In this document: piece by piece, positions 27,401-40,751 of the stretch
How the letters are laid out: each line of letters opens with the position of its first letter
How positions within the stretch are numbered: the first letter of the stretch is position 1
DNA from: Lutraria lutraria
Taxonomy: Eukaryota > Mollusca > Bivalvia > Venerida > Mactridae
Assembly: GCA_964023205.1 (NCBI GenBank)
Contig: OZ026835.1
Coordinates: 4,918,414 to 4,982,413 of the forward strand
DNA: 64,000 nt
Direction: 5' to 3'
Program-made: the position numbers and the translations under genes
The notes under the pieces: model-generated
The model's database searches: none
Told to the model about the DNA's origin: nothing
Seen by the model: only the letters and a program-made list of their open reading frames with translations

Positions 27401-29130
27401 TTTATTTTATTTTCGATGATATAGTAGGATTTTATGCATTCATTCTGGTATGTTTTCGAATAGTGAAGAACGAACACATGCGATTATATGAATGTGGTAA
27501 AATAACAAGAAGAATGCAGTGTTTTTTAGTTCTGTCCAATCCAATATGTTATGCAAACATTCCGCATCAAGACATACGCTCATACAGCACTTTTAGTTGG
27601 CTTTGTTCAGTTTTGCGTCTGTGGGTTTAATCCAGATATAATATTTGAGTTAAAATGAACGGCGATCATTTGCTGAAACAAAATTCATTGGAAGGCACAA
27701 ACCGAATTTCTTGCAGACAACCAAAAACATCCTTGCACAAAAAAAGGTTTTTAGAAGCACGCAACAACAAGAGAAACAAATAATCAATAATGTCTCATCT
27801 CTGCCGAAGTATTTAAAGTAATTAAGTCTTCATTTCATTGCAATTAAATACTTAAAGACTTTGAGTTAATCAGCTGTGAACTTTTGCTAAACAATTAAAA
27901 GATACTACACCTGAACAGTCAAGAGGGTGATATTGTCCTTCTGCTTTCATTTTAGTGCAAAAGGGATGGTATAATTAAGTACATGGCACAAATGTGCTCG
28001 ATGCTTACTGTATACCGAAACCTCTTGAATTTATTTGTATAATACAAACTGACGGATAGTTCTCCACGTCATTATACAATTGTATACTAATTAAAATACC
28101 AAATTTAGCAACGTTGATATATTTGCCACTTTCATGGAAATTATAGCGTTATCCTTGAATGCATGCCGACGTTTGTAAGTTATTGCTGCTAAGAAACAAG
28201 ATTAGAAACAAGTCGTTATTAATCAATCAATGTCGTGTGCAACGGACAAGAACGCTTTCCTATTATCGCGAACATGATTTGGCGAGTTGGATTTTGTCTG
28301 TATATCTGTCTCGTATTTTCAATGATCAATTTCTGCAACTCGGTGATAGTGCCTCGAACGCCTCCAATAATATTTATATTAAAGTAAGATATAAACCGGT
28401 GCAATATCATCACAGAACTACAGAAACTTTAGAATTAAATTTGTTATAACGCTTGAGAGTTTCAGATGCTATATGATCTTTTTTTTAATCGTTTCCTGAG
28501 ATAAGATTTTATCGTGTTAACCAATAAAACACTTATGTGCATTTTACAGAATTTTACTAACGGTTCACGAAAATGTATTGTATATAATACAAATGCTGAA
28601 TAAATGTCACCAGAATATCTTCATGCAAACCAATAAGGCTCAAAGTAAATACGTAAATCTAATTCACCAAATATTTTGTTGTCTTGGAAAAAGTGTACTT
28701 ATGATGCAATCTTTGTCAAAATATCGTAAAACCCCATGCACATACATACCTCCTCTTATAAAGATCTCCTCATTAGAAGGACCTATGTTGGACTGATGGT
28801 TTTCATTATGTTCTCTCTATTTCAGTTTACAAATAAGACCGCCTTTGTTTTAAGACTGAAAATGTGATATTTATGTTGAAGTTTTAATGTATGTTCTTCG
28901 GTTATGTGTATCCCGTCATGCAATGCAAGTATGATGTTTCTTTTGTTGTCACTAACAATAGCGTTTTCAACATGGTCGTTGTATCGGCAGTCTGGCACAT
29001 TAGCATCATAAAAAAGCGCATTTTTTAAATTCCATTTATTTTTGACAGCTTGGTGGTTACTAAAGTAGGCATCATTCAAAAAGAGATATTTACCACTACG
29101 GTTGTATTTGATTTGAACATGCAGTATCTA
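24430..29130. other. Gene-free AT-rich stretch
   Basis: Several 60-97-codon frames occur on both strands, but none has recognisable domains or convincing splice context. No SINE heads were found. Confidence 0.35.
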
Positions 29131-29135
29131 ATCAT

Positions 29136-29176
29136 GTTGCTCGCCCCACTTTCTTACCCAGTTAGTGACAATGATC
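29136..29176 (+). repeat. Solitary diverged monomer of the 41-bp satellite
   Basis: 'ttgctcgccccactttcttacccagttagtgacaatgat' lines up along its whole length with the 41-bp unit of the array at 35.67 kb, about 6.5 kb away, with a handful of differences. Confidence 0.75.
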
Positions 29177-29932
29177 TTTTAAGTTCTTGGCTTTCTTGAT
29201 AGAATATTAATTCCTAGTTTCGAGGAACGACATAGCACTTATTGCGCACGCGAAATACTTAGACCATATTGGATGATCTTCTTAGTTGTAACTTTCTTAC
29301 TCACGAAAACACCCAAATATGCACCCTAACCTCTACTCGTACTTAACTACTCAATGATTCGTCGTACGTGTGCTTACATTCTTCCAAATTACAAATTATC
29401 GTGTAGTTTATCTTGTAGTTTGTTCCAATACCTGGTAAGAAAAAACTGTGGAAAAATGCTTCATTTTAACGAACACGTGTCGTGGGATAAATTGGTTGTT
29501 TTATGGTGGTTATTTATACCAAAATACTTCTTCAACCTAAGACCAACAAAATATTTGGAAAACATTCAAAGAGAAAAACTGATTTCATTATGCAATTGAA
29601 GACTGTTTTTGTTTTTAATTTGGTGTAATTTAAGTTTCGTTTGTTATTTCGTGTGCGTAACCAATCTAAAAGACTTGATGCTTTTCTAGTGTAATAACGT
29701 TTAGATTTTAATGACTCCATGCGCGTCACGTGATTAATTTTACATCGGAGATTCAATTACAAATTATTGAATTTAGTGTAATTTGCAGATGAGAAGATCC
29801 GCTTCTGAACTTTGCATGTTCGTGATAATAATATCTGTAACAATGACACTACAGTAAGGTGTGGTCTAACGCTCAGCGTTAAAGTACAATGTATTTAAGT
29901 CCATGAAATTAGCATTGTTGTTATGGCATCTG

Positions 29933-30520
29933 AGCTGTACGGAAGCATAAATACGCCACAACATAACGATAAATCCTTTCAAGAAAATAATGGAGGGTTT
30001 CGTGAAAATAGAAAAAGTATCATGAAACCAGATAACATTTTCATGAAAGCAAAACAATTATGATAACATAAAAAGGTACGTGTTAGAACTTCAAACTGCA
30101 ACACCATTTCTGCAAGGCCAAACGTTTTTGTGAAAATAGATACCATCTTTTCGCGAAAAGTTATCCTTTTACCATTTCGTGAAACAACAATCGGAAAAAT
30201 AAGGTGAAATGTACGGAAGCATATACACGCCACCACATAAGGATAAATTTTCATAAAAACTTTCGTGAAAATAATGGCGTTTTTCGTGTAAATAATGGAG
30301 GATTTCGCGTTAATTTAAGAGGAAACAAGAAAAATGAGAAATATCATGAAAGCTAGTTAATTATCGTAACGCGAAAAATTGCTAGTTAGTGCTTTGCATT
30401 GCCAACACATACCATCAGTTTTCATGAAGCAATTTCGCGAAAATTATAGTTTTTCATGAGAATAAATTCATGAAACAAGATAAATCTTTTCATGAAACCA
30501 GTTATTTAAAAATATATATC
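29933..30520 (+). repeat. Left arm of an inverted-repeat structure: units L1 and L2
   Basis: Two related units of about 270-310 bp, L1 (about 29935-30207) and L2 (about 30208-30520), each begin with 'gtacggaagcat..a.acgcca.cacat'. Both are dense in the near-palindromes TTTCATGAAA and TTTCGCGAAA. They match the right-arm units at 32.2-32.9 kb in inverted orientation. The short frames here are by-products of this composition. Confidence 0.8.
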
Positions 30521-30589
30521 GGAAACCTATGGTAGCCTAATTTAACTTGGTAGTCACTTAATTTAACATAGATTTCTATAGGAAAGTCT

Positions 30590-31050
30590 ATAAAAAATGA
30601 CCCAGAGCTAAGAAATTTGACATGAATCATTGCCTAGTGGAGCTCTATCAAGTGTGTTCAAATCACATGATCCTCTGGGTAAATATGACCTCGCCTCAGG
30701 GGTCACTTGATCTTCAAAACATTCCTTAAAATAAACCATAAAGCATAAAGCTTGTGTGTTTCAAATCATGACCGCCTGAATCAAAGTGACCTTGCCCCGG
30801 TGGTTACTTGATTGTACATTGGAAATTTTCAAATAAATCTTAAAACAAACCAAATGGCATAAAGCGTATATATATGAATTGCAGCATTGCCTAGAGATCT
30901 CTACCAATTTTGTTCAAATCAAGACTTCTGTGTCAAAACTGACCACATCCGTGGTCATTTGATTGTACATTTGAGAACACATTTTTATTAAAGAAAACCA
31001 GAAGGCATAGAACTTAGTATGTTACTCTCGTTCACTAGAAAATATATAGC
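30590..31050 (-). repeat. Three diverged copies of the ~165-bp repeat family
   Basis: On the minus strand three copies of 'caagt.acc(c/a)..gggg..(a)ggtca' are followed by 'tttgaacaca.ttg.tagag', spaced about 150-170 bp. They correspond to the internal repeats of the element at 6008-7455 and lie between the two inverted arms. Confidence 0.6.
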
Positions 31051-31479
31051 GACAATGGGACAATCCCAGTCAGTGGAGACAAACCATCTGTAAGGAAATG
31101 AATTGTACTCATTTTGTATAAACACAAATAAAAGGGTTATCGTAGTAAACTTAGATATCTGCACTTTCTTTTTTGGTTACGTTTTTACTGAAACTTAGAC
31201 ATTTTAACTTGGAACTTTCAAATTGACTCTAAACTTAATATATTATAAATTTTGTATATAGAACACTTAAAGTCCCAAAATCATATAAATTTATCGGTCG
31301 TAATAGTTTCTGTTTGTTCTATAACAGAGGAATCCAGTGTGTTTTCCTCCCGTGCGCACTTTATAGCAAGAAAAAATGTTCCAAAACACTATCGTATTTT
31401 TTTCAGTATCATTGAAATAAATACTATTTATAGAACAGCTGCGTTTCCCGCAGTCAAGTTATGCACACGTCGTATTTAG

Positions 31480-31500
31480 TGACGTCACGCGCTCTATATA
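31480..31500 (+). promoter_or_regulatory. Possible CRE palindrome next to a TATA-like box
   Basis: A perfect TGACGTCA (31480-31487) is followed 7 bp later by TATATA (31495-31500). This resembles a compact CREB/ATF-type promoter core, but no transcript or open frame is attached to it, and it lies in the loop of the inverted structure. It may be chance. Confidence 0.25.
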
Positions 31501-31974
31501 TTTCAAGCATACAAAAGCAAAATTCACAGCGAAATGAGTGTCTTTAGAAGAAAAAGAGATTGTTTCGTCGGTAATAATTATCCTGGGATAATATCAGCAA
31601 TTGTTTTTTTTTTAAATATATTTTTATAGCGAAAAGCTAATGGGGCTTTAACATAGAATTTTGACCTCTGATCTCTTAAATATCTTAAAGATGTATTTCG
31701 CCTCAACAACTCCTTCCCACATAAAAGCATCTTATAGGAATGACATTTCGTTTAAACACTCTGTATTGATGAGAACATGAAATGCCTATTGGTACAATGT
31801 ATGAGTCCAGTTTCGGACCAGTATCAGTTTCTCACAACTTCTAATAATTTCTATTTTACAAGTCTTCGAAACAAACTGCATTATTTTTCAGCTTTGTGTA
31901 AAGTATGATGAAGTTTCGTTTATTCTTTGCCTAGAATTAATATTATGTTTGTTATGGTTTCTGACATTTATAAA

Positions 31975-32105
31975 GCCCTGCACAATTGGAAGTAACATAC
32001 TAAGCTTCGGGCCTTCTGGTTTATGTTAAGAAGCTATTTCTTTCGGCTGCTATGGCAACCAGAGTTCTCTCTGGAATGGATTTCTTTGAACAACCATAAA
32101 TTTAT
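31975..32105 (+). repeat. Tail fragment of the ~165-bp repeat element
   Basis: 'ctaagcttcgggccttctggttt ... gaagctatttc ... gctatggcaaccagagtt' aligns with 7155-7230 of the element in the glycosyltransferase intron. It is in plus orientation, opposite to the three copies at 30.59-31.05 kb. Confidence 0.55.
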
Positions 32106-32212
32106 TATTGTTCGTTGATCCTATCTATATTTCTTATATATAACTTCTAACTTTTCAGTTTTAACATATAAGATCTAAGTACTAATACTAGTATCTAACT
32201 TAAAATGGCCCC

Positions 32213-32910
32213 AGTAGGCTTCCGTAGTTCAGAAGCGTGCCGACTGTTGTTTCACGAAATGGTAAAATAATTCATGAAAACAGATATTAACGCGAAAATG
32301 ATGTAGCAGTTTGAAGCACTAATACGCAACTTTTTGTGTTAACATAGTTGTTTTGCTTTCATGTAAATGTTATCTGGATTCATGATATTTTTTCTGTTTA
32401 CAAGAAATCCTCCATTATTTTCACGAGAGGATTTATCGTCATGTGGTGGCGTATTTATGCTTCCGTAGAAATGGTACGTTTCTTTACATTAATTCGAAGA
32501 AATTAATGTGAGAACACCAAAAAGATCAAGGTTTATCGCTTTAAATTTGTCGACATTTGAGGCTTCCGTAACTTGTGATCGGCACGCTTCTGAACTTCTT
32601 ATGCCTTGAATACGTTTTCCGATATCTATTTTTAGATAACCGGTTTCATGAATAGATTTATCTTGTTTCATGAATTTATTTTCATGAAAAACCTAATTTT
32701 CGCGAAATTTTTCATTGAACTGATGTTATGTGGTGACAATTCAAAGCACTAACTTGCAATTGTTCGCGTTACGATAATTTACTAACTTTCATGATATGTC
32801 TCATTTTTCTTGTTTCCTCTTTAATTAAGATGAAGTCCTCCATTATTTACACGAACGTTTAAATGAAAATGTATCAATAGGTGGAGGCGTATTCATGCTT
32901 CCGTAGATCT
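32213..32910 (-). repeat. Right arm of the inverted-repeat structure: units R1 and R2
   Basis: Read on the minus strand, R2 (about 32557-32908) matches L2 and R1 (about 32215-32470) matches L1, each starting 'tacggaagcat.aatacgcc'. Both right units are followed by 'ggcacgcttctgaact'. Along the plus strand the order is L1-L2-loop-R1'-R2', so this is not a simple mirror palindrome. Confidence 0.8.
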
Positions 32911-32914
32911 GATC

Positions 32915-34480
32915 TATTTTCCCAGTGATCTTTCTGGACATTGTCGTTCTTTATTAGCTTATGATACTCGGTTTATGTCACCACTCGTCAATATTCTTTC
33001 AATTCCCTCTAAGTACACGTAACAATATGATATGCTTGGTTCTTATCTGATGTGTTATAAAAACAAAATGGCGGAAGCGCATCTTTGGTTAGTTTTCTAT
33101 AAAGTTGTCGTAATACGCGGTTAAATTTCTATTCCAGTCCCTACAAAACACCAGTAGTCACTATGTTTAAGTATTTAACCATGAAAATTTTTTTCAGTCA
33201 TTCCAAACCATATTACATTAAATTGTTCCCCTTCTCATTAAATACACTACATCTGTACGTTTGTGAAATGGTGCTAATTTATTGCAGTACTTGAATTAAA
33301 TTGTATTTTTTTACCAGAAAGATTTCTATTCCAGGGATCTTTTGTACTTCTTAAAATAATTGCATTTCGAAGCTAAACTTCTCCGTCAAAATGAAGTAGA
33401 CACTTTATATGCATTTAATTATTGTGTGTCTGTATGCAACATTATTGAAATGGTGAGAACGGTAAAGTGAAGGCCGTATTAGAAAGTAACAGCGCATATG
33501 CACTGAAATCTAAGCGACATGGAGTTATTTAAATACAATAAAAACGAATATTTTGAAGAATGTCTTTGTTATATTAATGATGTAATACGAAACGATGGAC
33601 GTCACGGAATCTTTTCCAAAGATACAATTATAATATCCAGACACAAAAAATATTATTAAAAAACACATCGCTCGGGCAAATGCCTCTCTTTGTGACAAAA
33701 CGTAATGAACTGATTCGCATAAAACATTAAAGCCGCATGCTGATTATTCATAAATTTAACATAACATTATATTACTGTTTATCTTCTAGTATCCTGACTT
33801 AAATTTATTCAAAAATGTGTGAAACTATAGTTCTTGTAAAGCATCGAGTTAAGAACGAAGTAGGAATTTTAAACATTAAGTCTTGCAATTCACCAAGAAC
33901 CGTTATTTTGACAGTATGTCTATTCAACTTTTTTGTCTAAGCACAATAGCTATCAGATAATACAATGAATTTTGTCATTTTATGTTAGACATTAGAAAAC
34001 TAAAATATAAAAAGTCATGATTACACACGAACATATGTTTGAACACAGCAACATAGTTATTACTAACATTACGTTGAGATAACAATTGAACTAGGAAATG
34101 GAAGAATGAAGATGTTCATGTCTCCTTTGAGAGAGATTCTGTGGTCTGCTCATCACATTACAATGATGATTTCAAGATCACAGTTGTTAAATATAATCCT
34201 TGTCTGCACAGTGCGTGACTCCTTAAAATCGTACAACATTATGTGAATTACAATTCTCTCGTGCATTTTTAACTGCTTGTGTATGCATCTTGTGTCATAG
34301 AACCACAATTAAAACGTAATTTACATCAAGCAAGTATCATGTATCGTCTGTTTCGAGACCCGAAATGTCGTGAATGTCAAATTAACAAAAACGACGATGA
34401 GTTATGTTAACAAAAATGCTATTATCATGTTTTGTTAGTTCAAGTCCAAGGTTTCTCTTTCTCGACAAAAGATTGTATAA
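32915..34480. other. Gene-free AT-rich stretch
   Basis: No coding or repeat feature could be supported. Confidence 0.4.
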
Positions 34481-34482
34481 CC

Positions 34483-34806
34483 ATCAAAGAACATCACAGA
34501 ACACATATGAATGTCAGAGAACACCAGAAAACGTCACAGAACACCATAGAGCACAGGAGAACACCAGAAACACCAGTGAACACAAAAAAATGAGAGAAAC
34601 ATCAGAGAACACAAAAAAGGGAACACAGGAGAACACCAGAGAACACATGAAAATAACAGAAAACACCAGAGAATACAGGAGACCACCAAAACAAAAACGC
34701 AAGAGAACACCAGAGAAAGCTAGAAAACATCGGAGATACAAGAGCATGCCAGGAAACACATAAGAACACCAGAAAACGCCAGATATCACCAGAGAACACC
34801 GGAAAC
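34483..34806 (+). repeat. Minisatellite with core GAACACCAGA
   Basis: Irregular tandem repeats of about 10-16 bp (agaacaccaga, aaacaccagag and variants) run for about 320 bp, purine-rich on the plus strand. The open frames on both strands are translations of this simple sequence. Confidence 0.85.
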
Positions 34807-34809
34807 ACC

Positions 34810-35665
34810 AATGGTATGGTATTACATCTTGTGTGTTCCTTTTTTAAATACATTTTCATCAGAACAATTATCAGACTCGACAACTGTTTTGTAAACTAAG
34901 TGTTCTTTATCATAAGAAATTAAGATCAGTTCCAACCTGTAATTCTTTTAGTAACTTACGTCTTTGGTTCCTATGGTTTGTAAGAGTCAAAGGTGCCAGG
35001 CAAATAAAGCCTCATGTTCGGTTCCAATATCACGGAATCATAAATTACATCTTTCCATAAGAGAACATCGTAATATTATATCACAATACAATTCTTTTAA
35101 TCGAATAAAAGCAATCGACCATAACCAAATGTTTATAATACAACTTTATTGTGTTCAATGCAATAATGCTTCAGGATTTTCGCCTGTAATTACCCGGATG
35201 CAATAACCAGGATGATCAGAACCATATGTACTGCAATCACATTTCGACTAATAGCATCAGTTGCAAATTGCAATAAGCTGGAATTATTTAATGACACAAA
35301 ATAATTAGCGAAGCTTTCTTTGAACTAAATTAATAATTATTTATTCATTCGTGTGTTCGTAAGTTGTTTTAGTACAACAAGCGAATCACATGACTAGATA
35401 CTTTTGAGTAGTTCATTAGGTAACAAACTTTTCGTACTTCAAACTTTGACAAATGTGGCACATTCTCTTTATCCACTGAGCCAAAAGTAAAAACTTGTTA
35501 CAAACAATTATATTTTGAAGTGTACTTTTCTGACAAAATGAATGGCACACACATAGGTATTGTAGTAATTGTGCGTTTAAATGCAATTATATAGCAATGG
35601 AGAGAACAACAATATCAAGACAAAGTGAACGGAAAAAATATGACATCCCATACGTTCATACCAAT
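34810..35665. other. Gene-free stretch between two tandem arrays
   Basis: No gene or repeat family recognised. Confidence 0.4.
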
Positions 35666-35668
35666 CAT

Positions 35669-36003
35669 TAGTGCTCGCCCAACTTTCTTATCCAATCAGT
35701 GACAAAGATTAGTGCTCGATTCACTTTCTTAACCAATCAGTGACAAAGATTAGTGCTCGATTCACTTTCTTATCCAATCAGTGGCAAGGATTAGTGCTCG
35801 ACTCACTTTCTTATCCAATCAATGACAAGGATTAGTGCTCGTCTCACTTTCTTATCCAATCAATGGCAAGGATTAGTGCTCGTCTCACTTTCTTATCCAA
35901 TCAATGGCAAGGATTAGTGCTCGCCCAATTTTCTTATCCAATCAGTGACAAGGATTAGTGATCGTCTCACTTTCTTATCCAATCAATGACAAAGATAAGT
36001 GCT
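35669..36003 (+). repeat. 41-bp tandem satellite, eight full units
   Basis: The landmark 'gtgctcg' (gtgatcg in the eighth unit) starts at 35671, 35712, 35753, 35794, 35835, 35876, 35917 and 35958, exactly 41 bp apart, with a broken ninth at 35999. Each unit carries 'ctttctta.ccaatca(g/a)tg.caa.gatta', including a CCAAT pentamer. Units differ by a few substitutions and no indels. Confidence 0.95.
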
Positions 36004-36009
36004 TTTTTT

Positions 36010-36850
36010 AAATTCAGAGCTTTCTTATCTAAATATAATCTAGCTCCTACTGGTCTTTTTCGCGGAGTTAATTAATTTTGAGTATTTCCTGTTGATTCAA
36101 TTTAATGACTATAGAACTCAGCACAGTATGATATTTGTAACGGGGCTCTACCAAAGAAATAATTTTAATTCATTACATGTAGTATCAAAGTAAACCAAAG
36201 GACATGAGATAGATGAATTAAAGATTTGCATATAAATAATTATGCGTCGCATTCTAGTTTATTATGGCTTTGTCTGACCTCTTCTCATAATACCCAATCG
36301 GTAAATATTGCCTTTTTCTTGGAAGATGCGCAAACAAAGTGATAGAATACACATTCACAGACAGAATGATAATTGCTTAGTGTTTACTTATTCTTGTAGT
36401 AAATCTCTTTCCAATTTAATTCAGAAGACATCCAAAGTCTAAAATGAATTAACTACTGACGCTGGCGTCATAAACTAGCATCACACGGTCGTGTGCAATG
36501 AGCATTTGTCCCAATAGCATTTCCGATTTTTACATTTTTATGAACAAACCGAAGCTACGTTTATTCAAAATAACAATATTACACCCGTAGTCCGCAGTCG
36601 CTGTTCCATTCATATTATTATCATAATCTGTCATCATATCTGATATGTTTTCAATATTCATACGTCAAAAATGAATTCCAAGGAAAATGCCAATAACACG
36701 CAATAGGGGGAATTAAAAACTAATTTGGAACAAGGTAAAGAAGGGTAAGTACGTATAACAGGGTAATTCAGTCTTAAAAACGTTTGTTTTGTCAGAATTT
36801 AATCATCGTATGTTTCAGCTATTCGGCAACAAATTGCAGTTTAAGTGTTG
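36010..36850. other. Gene-free AT-rich stretch
   Basis: No feature supported. Confidence 0.4.
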
Positions 36851-36853
36851 GCT

Positions 36854-37702
<849 letters not shown>

Positions 37703-37704
37703 AG

Positions 37705-38888
37705 TGGTGCGTCAATATCTGATAGACTAAAAACTTCGCTGATGTACTGGTGGAGAGCACACACGTAATAAAACAGCAAGAAAAAGAAACACAGACAGTT
37801 TCTACTTTAAATATTAGACTTAAAATGTGTGCTATCCATAAATTGTTTCAGACAATTTAATCTGACTTAAGTAGATAGAATGAAGAAATTAAACTGACTG
37901 GCTTCGAGTGAAATAGAAATCATAGTGACATCTTGACGAGTGCTTACACTTTACAAATACTCTATGTTTTTTTTATAAGTTGTAAATGACACACTTATGT
38001 AAAAGTCGCCAATAACATACTCAATTGTAGCTACTCGGGCAGTTCCGTAGTGTAGTTACAAATTTTGGTTTTGCGGTTTCCGGTCACTACTATTTTTCCA
38101 ACACTAGGTGCTCCTTTTCAAAAATCTTTCTCAGAATTACAGACTTTCAAACGTGTAACACGATACAAAAATACAGTAACTGTTTCCCTGCCGATACCGC
38201 CATGAAACATATGCAGTAATGCTAAAACTACAAACATGGGGGATAAAACAAGTTAGACAAATGAATAATAAACACACACAAAGAAAGAATTAAAAAAATA
38301 CACTACAATCTACAACGAACATAAATAACAAACTGATTGCTTTCGTCCTTATCTTATAACTTAAGTGACAAATTAATACTACACGAAATATGTGGCGTCA
38401 TGCATGTATCGCGTTTATCTTTGTTATTTATCTGTCTAAATACTGTAGTCAAACATTGGTGAATACTCGTAATTCACGTTCACGACATCGAAGTAAACCT
38501 TCATTATAATTTGAAATCCACAGAACTAAAATCTATATTACTATCATAAAGTAGACCACGTGAAAAGACATTACATATAAAATTACAGCTCTCACAATTA
38601 CAATGTATATAGAAACACAATATAATAACACATACCTAGAAAATTAGTATATTATTAATTAAATTTTGTCTCAAATACCAAGAGAGTACATGGTCGGGAT
38701 CAATGGATTAAATTGAAGAAAGTGTTGTGAGTTCTACTCCATGTTGAAATTGAATATCACCGGTGGGAAATATAAGTCAGTAACTTCAATGCCGAAATCA
38801 ATTAATATATTCAACATAATGATAGTTGACACGCAAAAATAGTAACGCGTATGTACGATGAGAGGGTGTGTGTAATAAACTAGTTATC
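37705..38888. other. Gene-free AT-rich stretch
   Basis: No feature supported. Confidence 0.4.
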
Positions 38889-38897
38889 CACAATGGT

Positions 38898-39134
38898 AAG
38901 TCTATTGTATAAGCGATTTTAACCAAAAGTTAACTGTCCAAATTGGTTAAATTTAACTACTGTTTCTTTTACCAATACATCCCGTCACGTACATCGCATT
39001 TCAGATTACTCTAAATTAACTATTTAAATTAACCATTTGGTTAAAATTAACCAAAACTAGAATTTAACCAAGATCTTAACCAAACCGCTGTTTTAACCCA
39101 TCGTCAAGAGTTAACCACTATTTATACAATTGGG
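38898..39134. mobile_element. MITE-like element rich in GGTTAA/TTAACC
   Basis: The ends are inverted ('attgtataagcg' at left, 'ttatacaatt' at right), and the ~230-bp interior has many TTAACC and GGTTAA words in both orientations, so much of it can fold back. No coding capacity; superfamily unknown. Confidence 0.5.
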
Positions 39135-39139
39135 TGCTG

Positions 39140-40410
39140 ACATTATTTTCAATTAGCTGCCAAGTTGTTTACATGAATAATCAGCGATGATTTCTAGATG
39201 CACCTTCATCATCACAAAGAGAACTCACGAACCAGCTCCCTTTTTATGTACACTGATTATCAATAAGTTTTACACATTTGTTGCTATCGTGCTTCTTCGA
39301 TAAAACGTTTACTCGAAATATTTCCATTCAAAAAGTCCCAACTTAGGGAATTAGTTCAAGACTGCCTGGGAGAAAATCAGACAACTTAAGCTCATTACAG
39401 TAATGTGAAATACGAGATTACTCAGCTGTTGAGTCATTAATTAAATTAAGTTCTTTTCATTTCGTGTCGTTTCTTGACAGTAAAAGAGATAATATTGTCA
39501 GAAATGTGGTCATCACGTCCATAAAACATTGTACCTAATAAAGATGAAGCATTATTCCACGGTGCACGAAGTACAAAAGTCGATGTTGTAGAACGTAACC
39601 TTTCCTTTCAGTTACAAAAATGTTCACTGTATTTTCACTCCATTGCGGAGATATATTCGGCCTAAGATGTAAGCATTTTCTAACTATTGTCACATTTACA
39701 TCTTCAATACTGCTTCAAAAAACTATCACAATGGCAATTTCAGGTGTTTAACAAATTGTAAAACTTGAAACTAATTGATTAAGAGAGCGCAGTATTATTC
39801 AATATTAGCGAATCATATAAATGTACGAGCACGACTTAACAGACTCACGAATTACGTATAAAACATTAATATAATCTGAAGCATAATGGAAAGAAAGAAT
39901 ACGTATTGCTGCATGTTATTATGTGGCCCCAAACACAACTGTGTGAAAGCTTACAAAAAGCGTCAAGAAATTGTTAATAACTATGCAGATATCAAATAAA
40001 TGTAATTCTTTAGAAAGTGAAGCAACACGAGTCGCATCATCAAATCTTGTTTGTGACAAGTCATGCTTTATTTGGACTTAATATCACATGCAAATCATTA
40101 CTTGACCAGTTGTCATATAAAAGGCTCAAGTTAAGCAACAAAAACACATTTCATCAATGAGGATTAATTTGGATTTCCATGCAAACTGGAAATGGACAGA
40201 TCCAGTTAGGTTTCTTTAGCGGTTAAAAGGCTTATAGAAAATATTTTTGTAAGATATATTGCATTTTCAATATCTAACGTATCTTTTTGATTTCTTGGCG
40301 TAATTAAGATTTGCATGAAATGAATAATCCGTATGTAAACAAAGAAGCAATAGATCAGAGTATACTGATGATTAAAATTAAGATGGAGATGTTGCCATGA
40401 GAAGTCAATC
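39140..40410. other. Gene-free AT-rich stretch
   Basis: No feature supported. Confidence 0.4.
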
Positions 40411-40414
40411 TAAT

Positions 40415-40685
40415 TGGTCTAGACAAGACTATTTGGTGCACCACAAATCTCCCCATGGCACATAGCAAATATAAGTTCGCCTCGGGTGAATATTTTGTTT
40501 GAATTAGTTTTCCTAACAAAAACAGTAAATGGTGATGGTTGATTTAATTCATATTCTGGCCCCAGTTTCACAAACAAAATTGAGTCGAAACTCAATAATG
40601 GACTCAAGTTTTTCGTGAACCTGGGACCTGGCTCTTAGATCAATCGTAGATATATTCAGAAGTGAATTAAGATCTATCCTATTTG
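40415..40685 (+). repeat. Dispersed repeat, copy 1, with a nested hairpin
   Basis: 'ggtgaat.ttttgt.tgaattagtt.t.ctaac' and its flanks are shared with 45478-45640. At about 40556-40632 this copy carries an inverted pair ('ggccccagtttcacaaac' / 'tcgtgaacctgggacc') that the second copy lacks, so a miniature hairpin element probably inserted into it. Confidence 0.55.
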
Positions 40686-40751
40686 TTATTGTGTTTCTAC
40701 TATTGACATAGCATTCGATTTGAATCTTAGCAGTGAAAAATCCATGAGTAA

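Noticed and set aside
28822..29079. 85-codon frame on the minus strand
   Set aside because: No splice context or family match; similar frames are expected by chance in this much sequence.
34404..34883. Overlapping frames of 90-119 codons on both strands
   Set aside because: They come from the GAACACCAGA minisatellite; no domain, and both strands are open for the same reason.
35669..36003. A CRISPR-like array
   Set aside because: The whole 41-bp unit repeats without unique spacers, in a eukaryotic context; it is a satellite.
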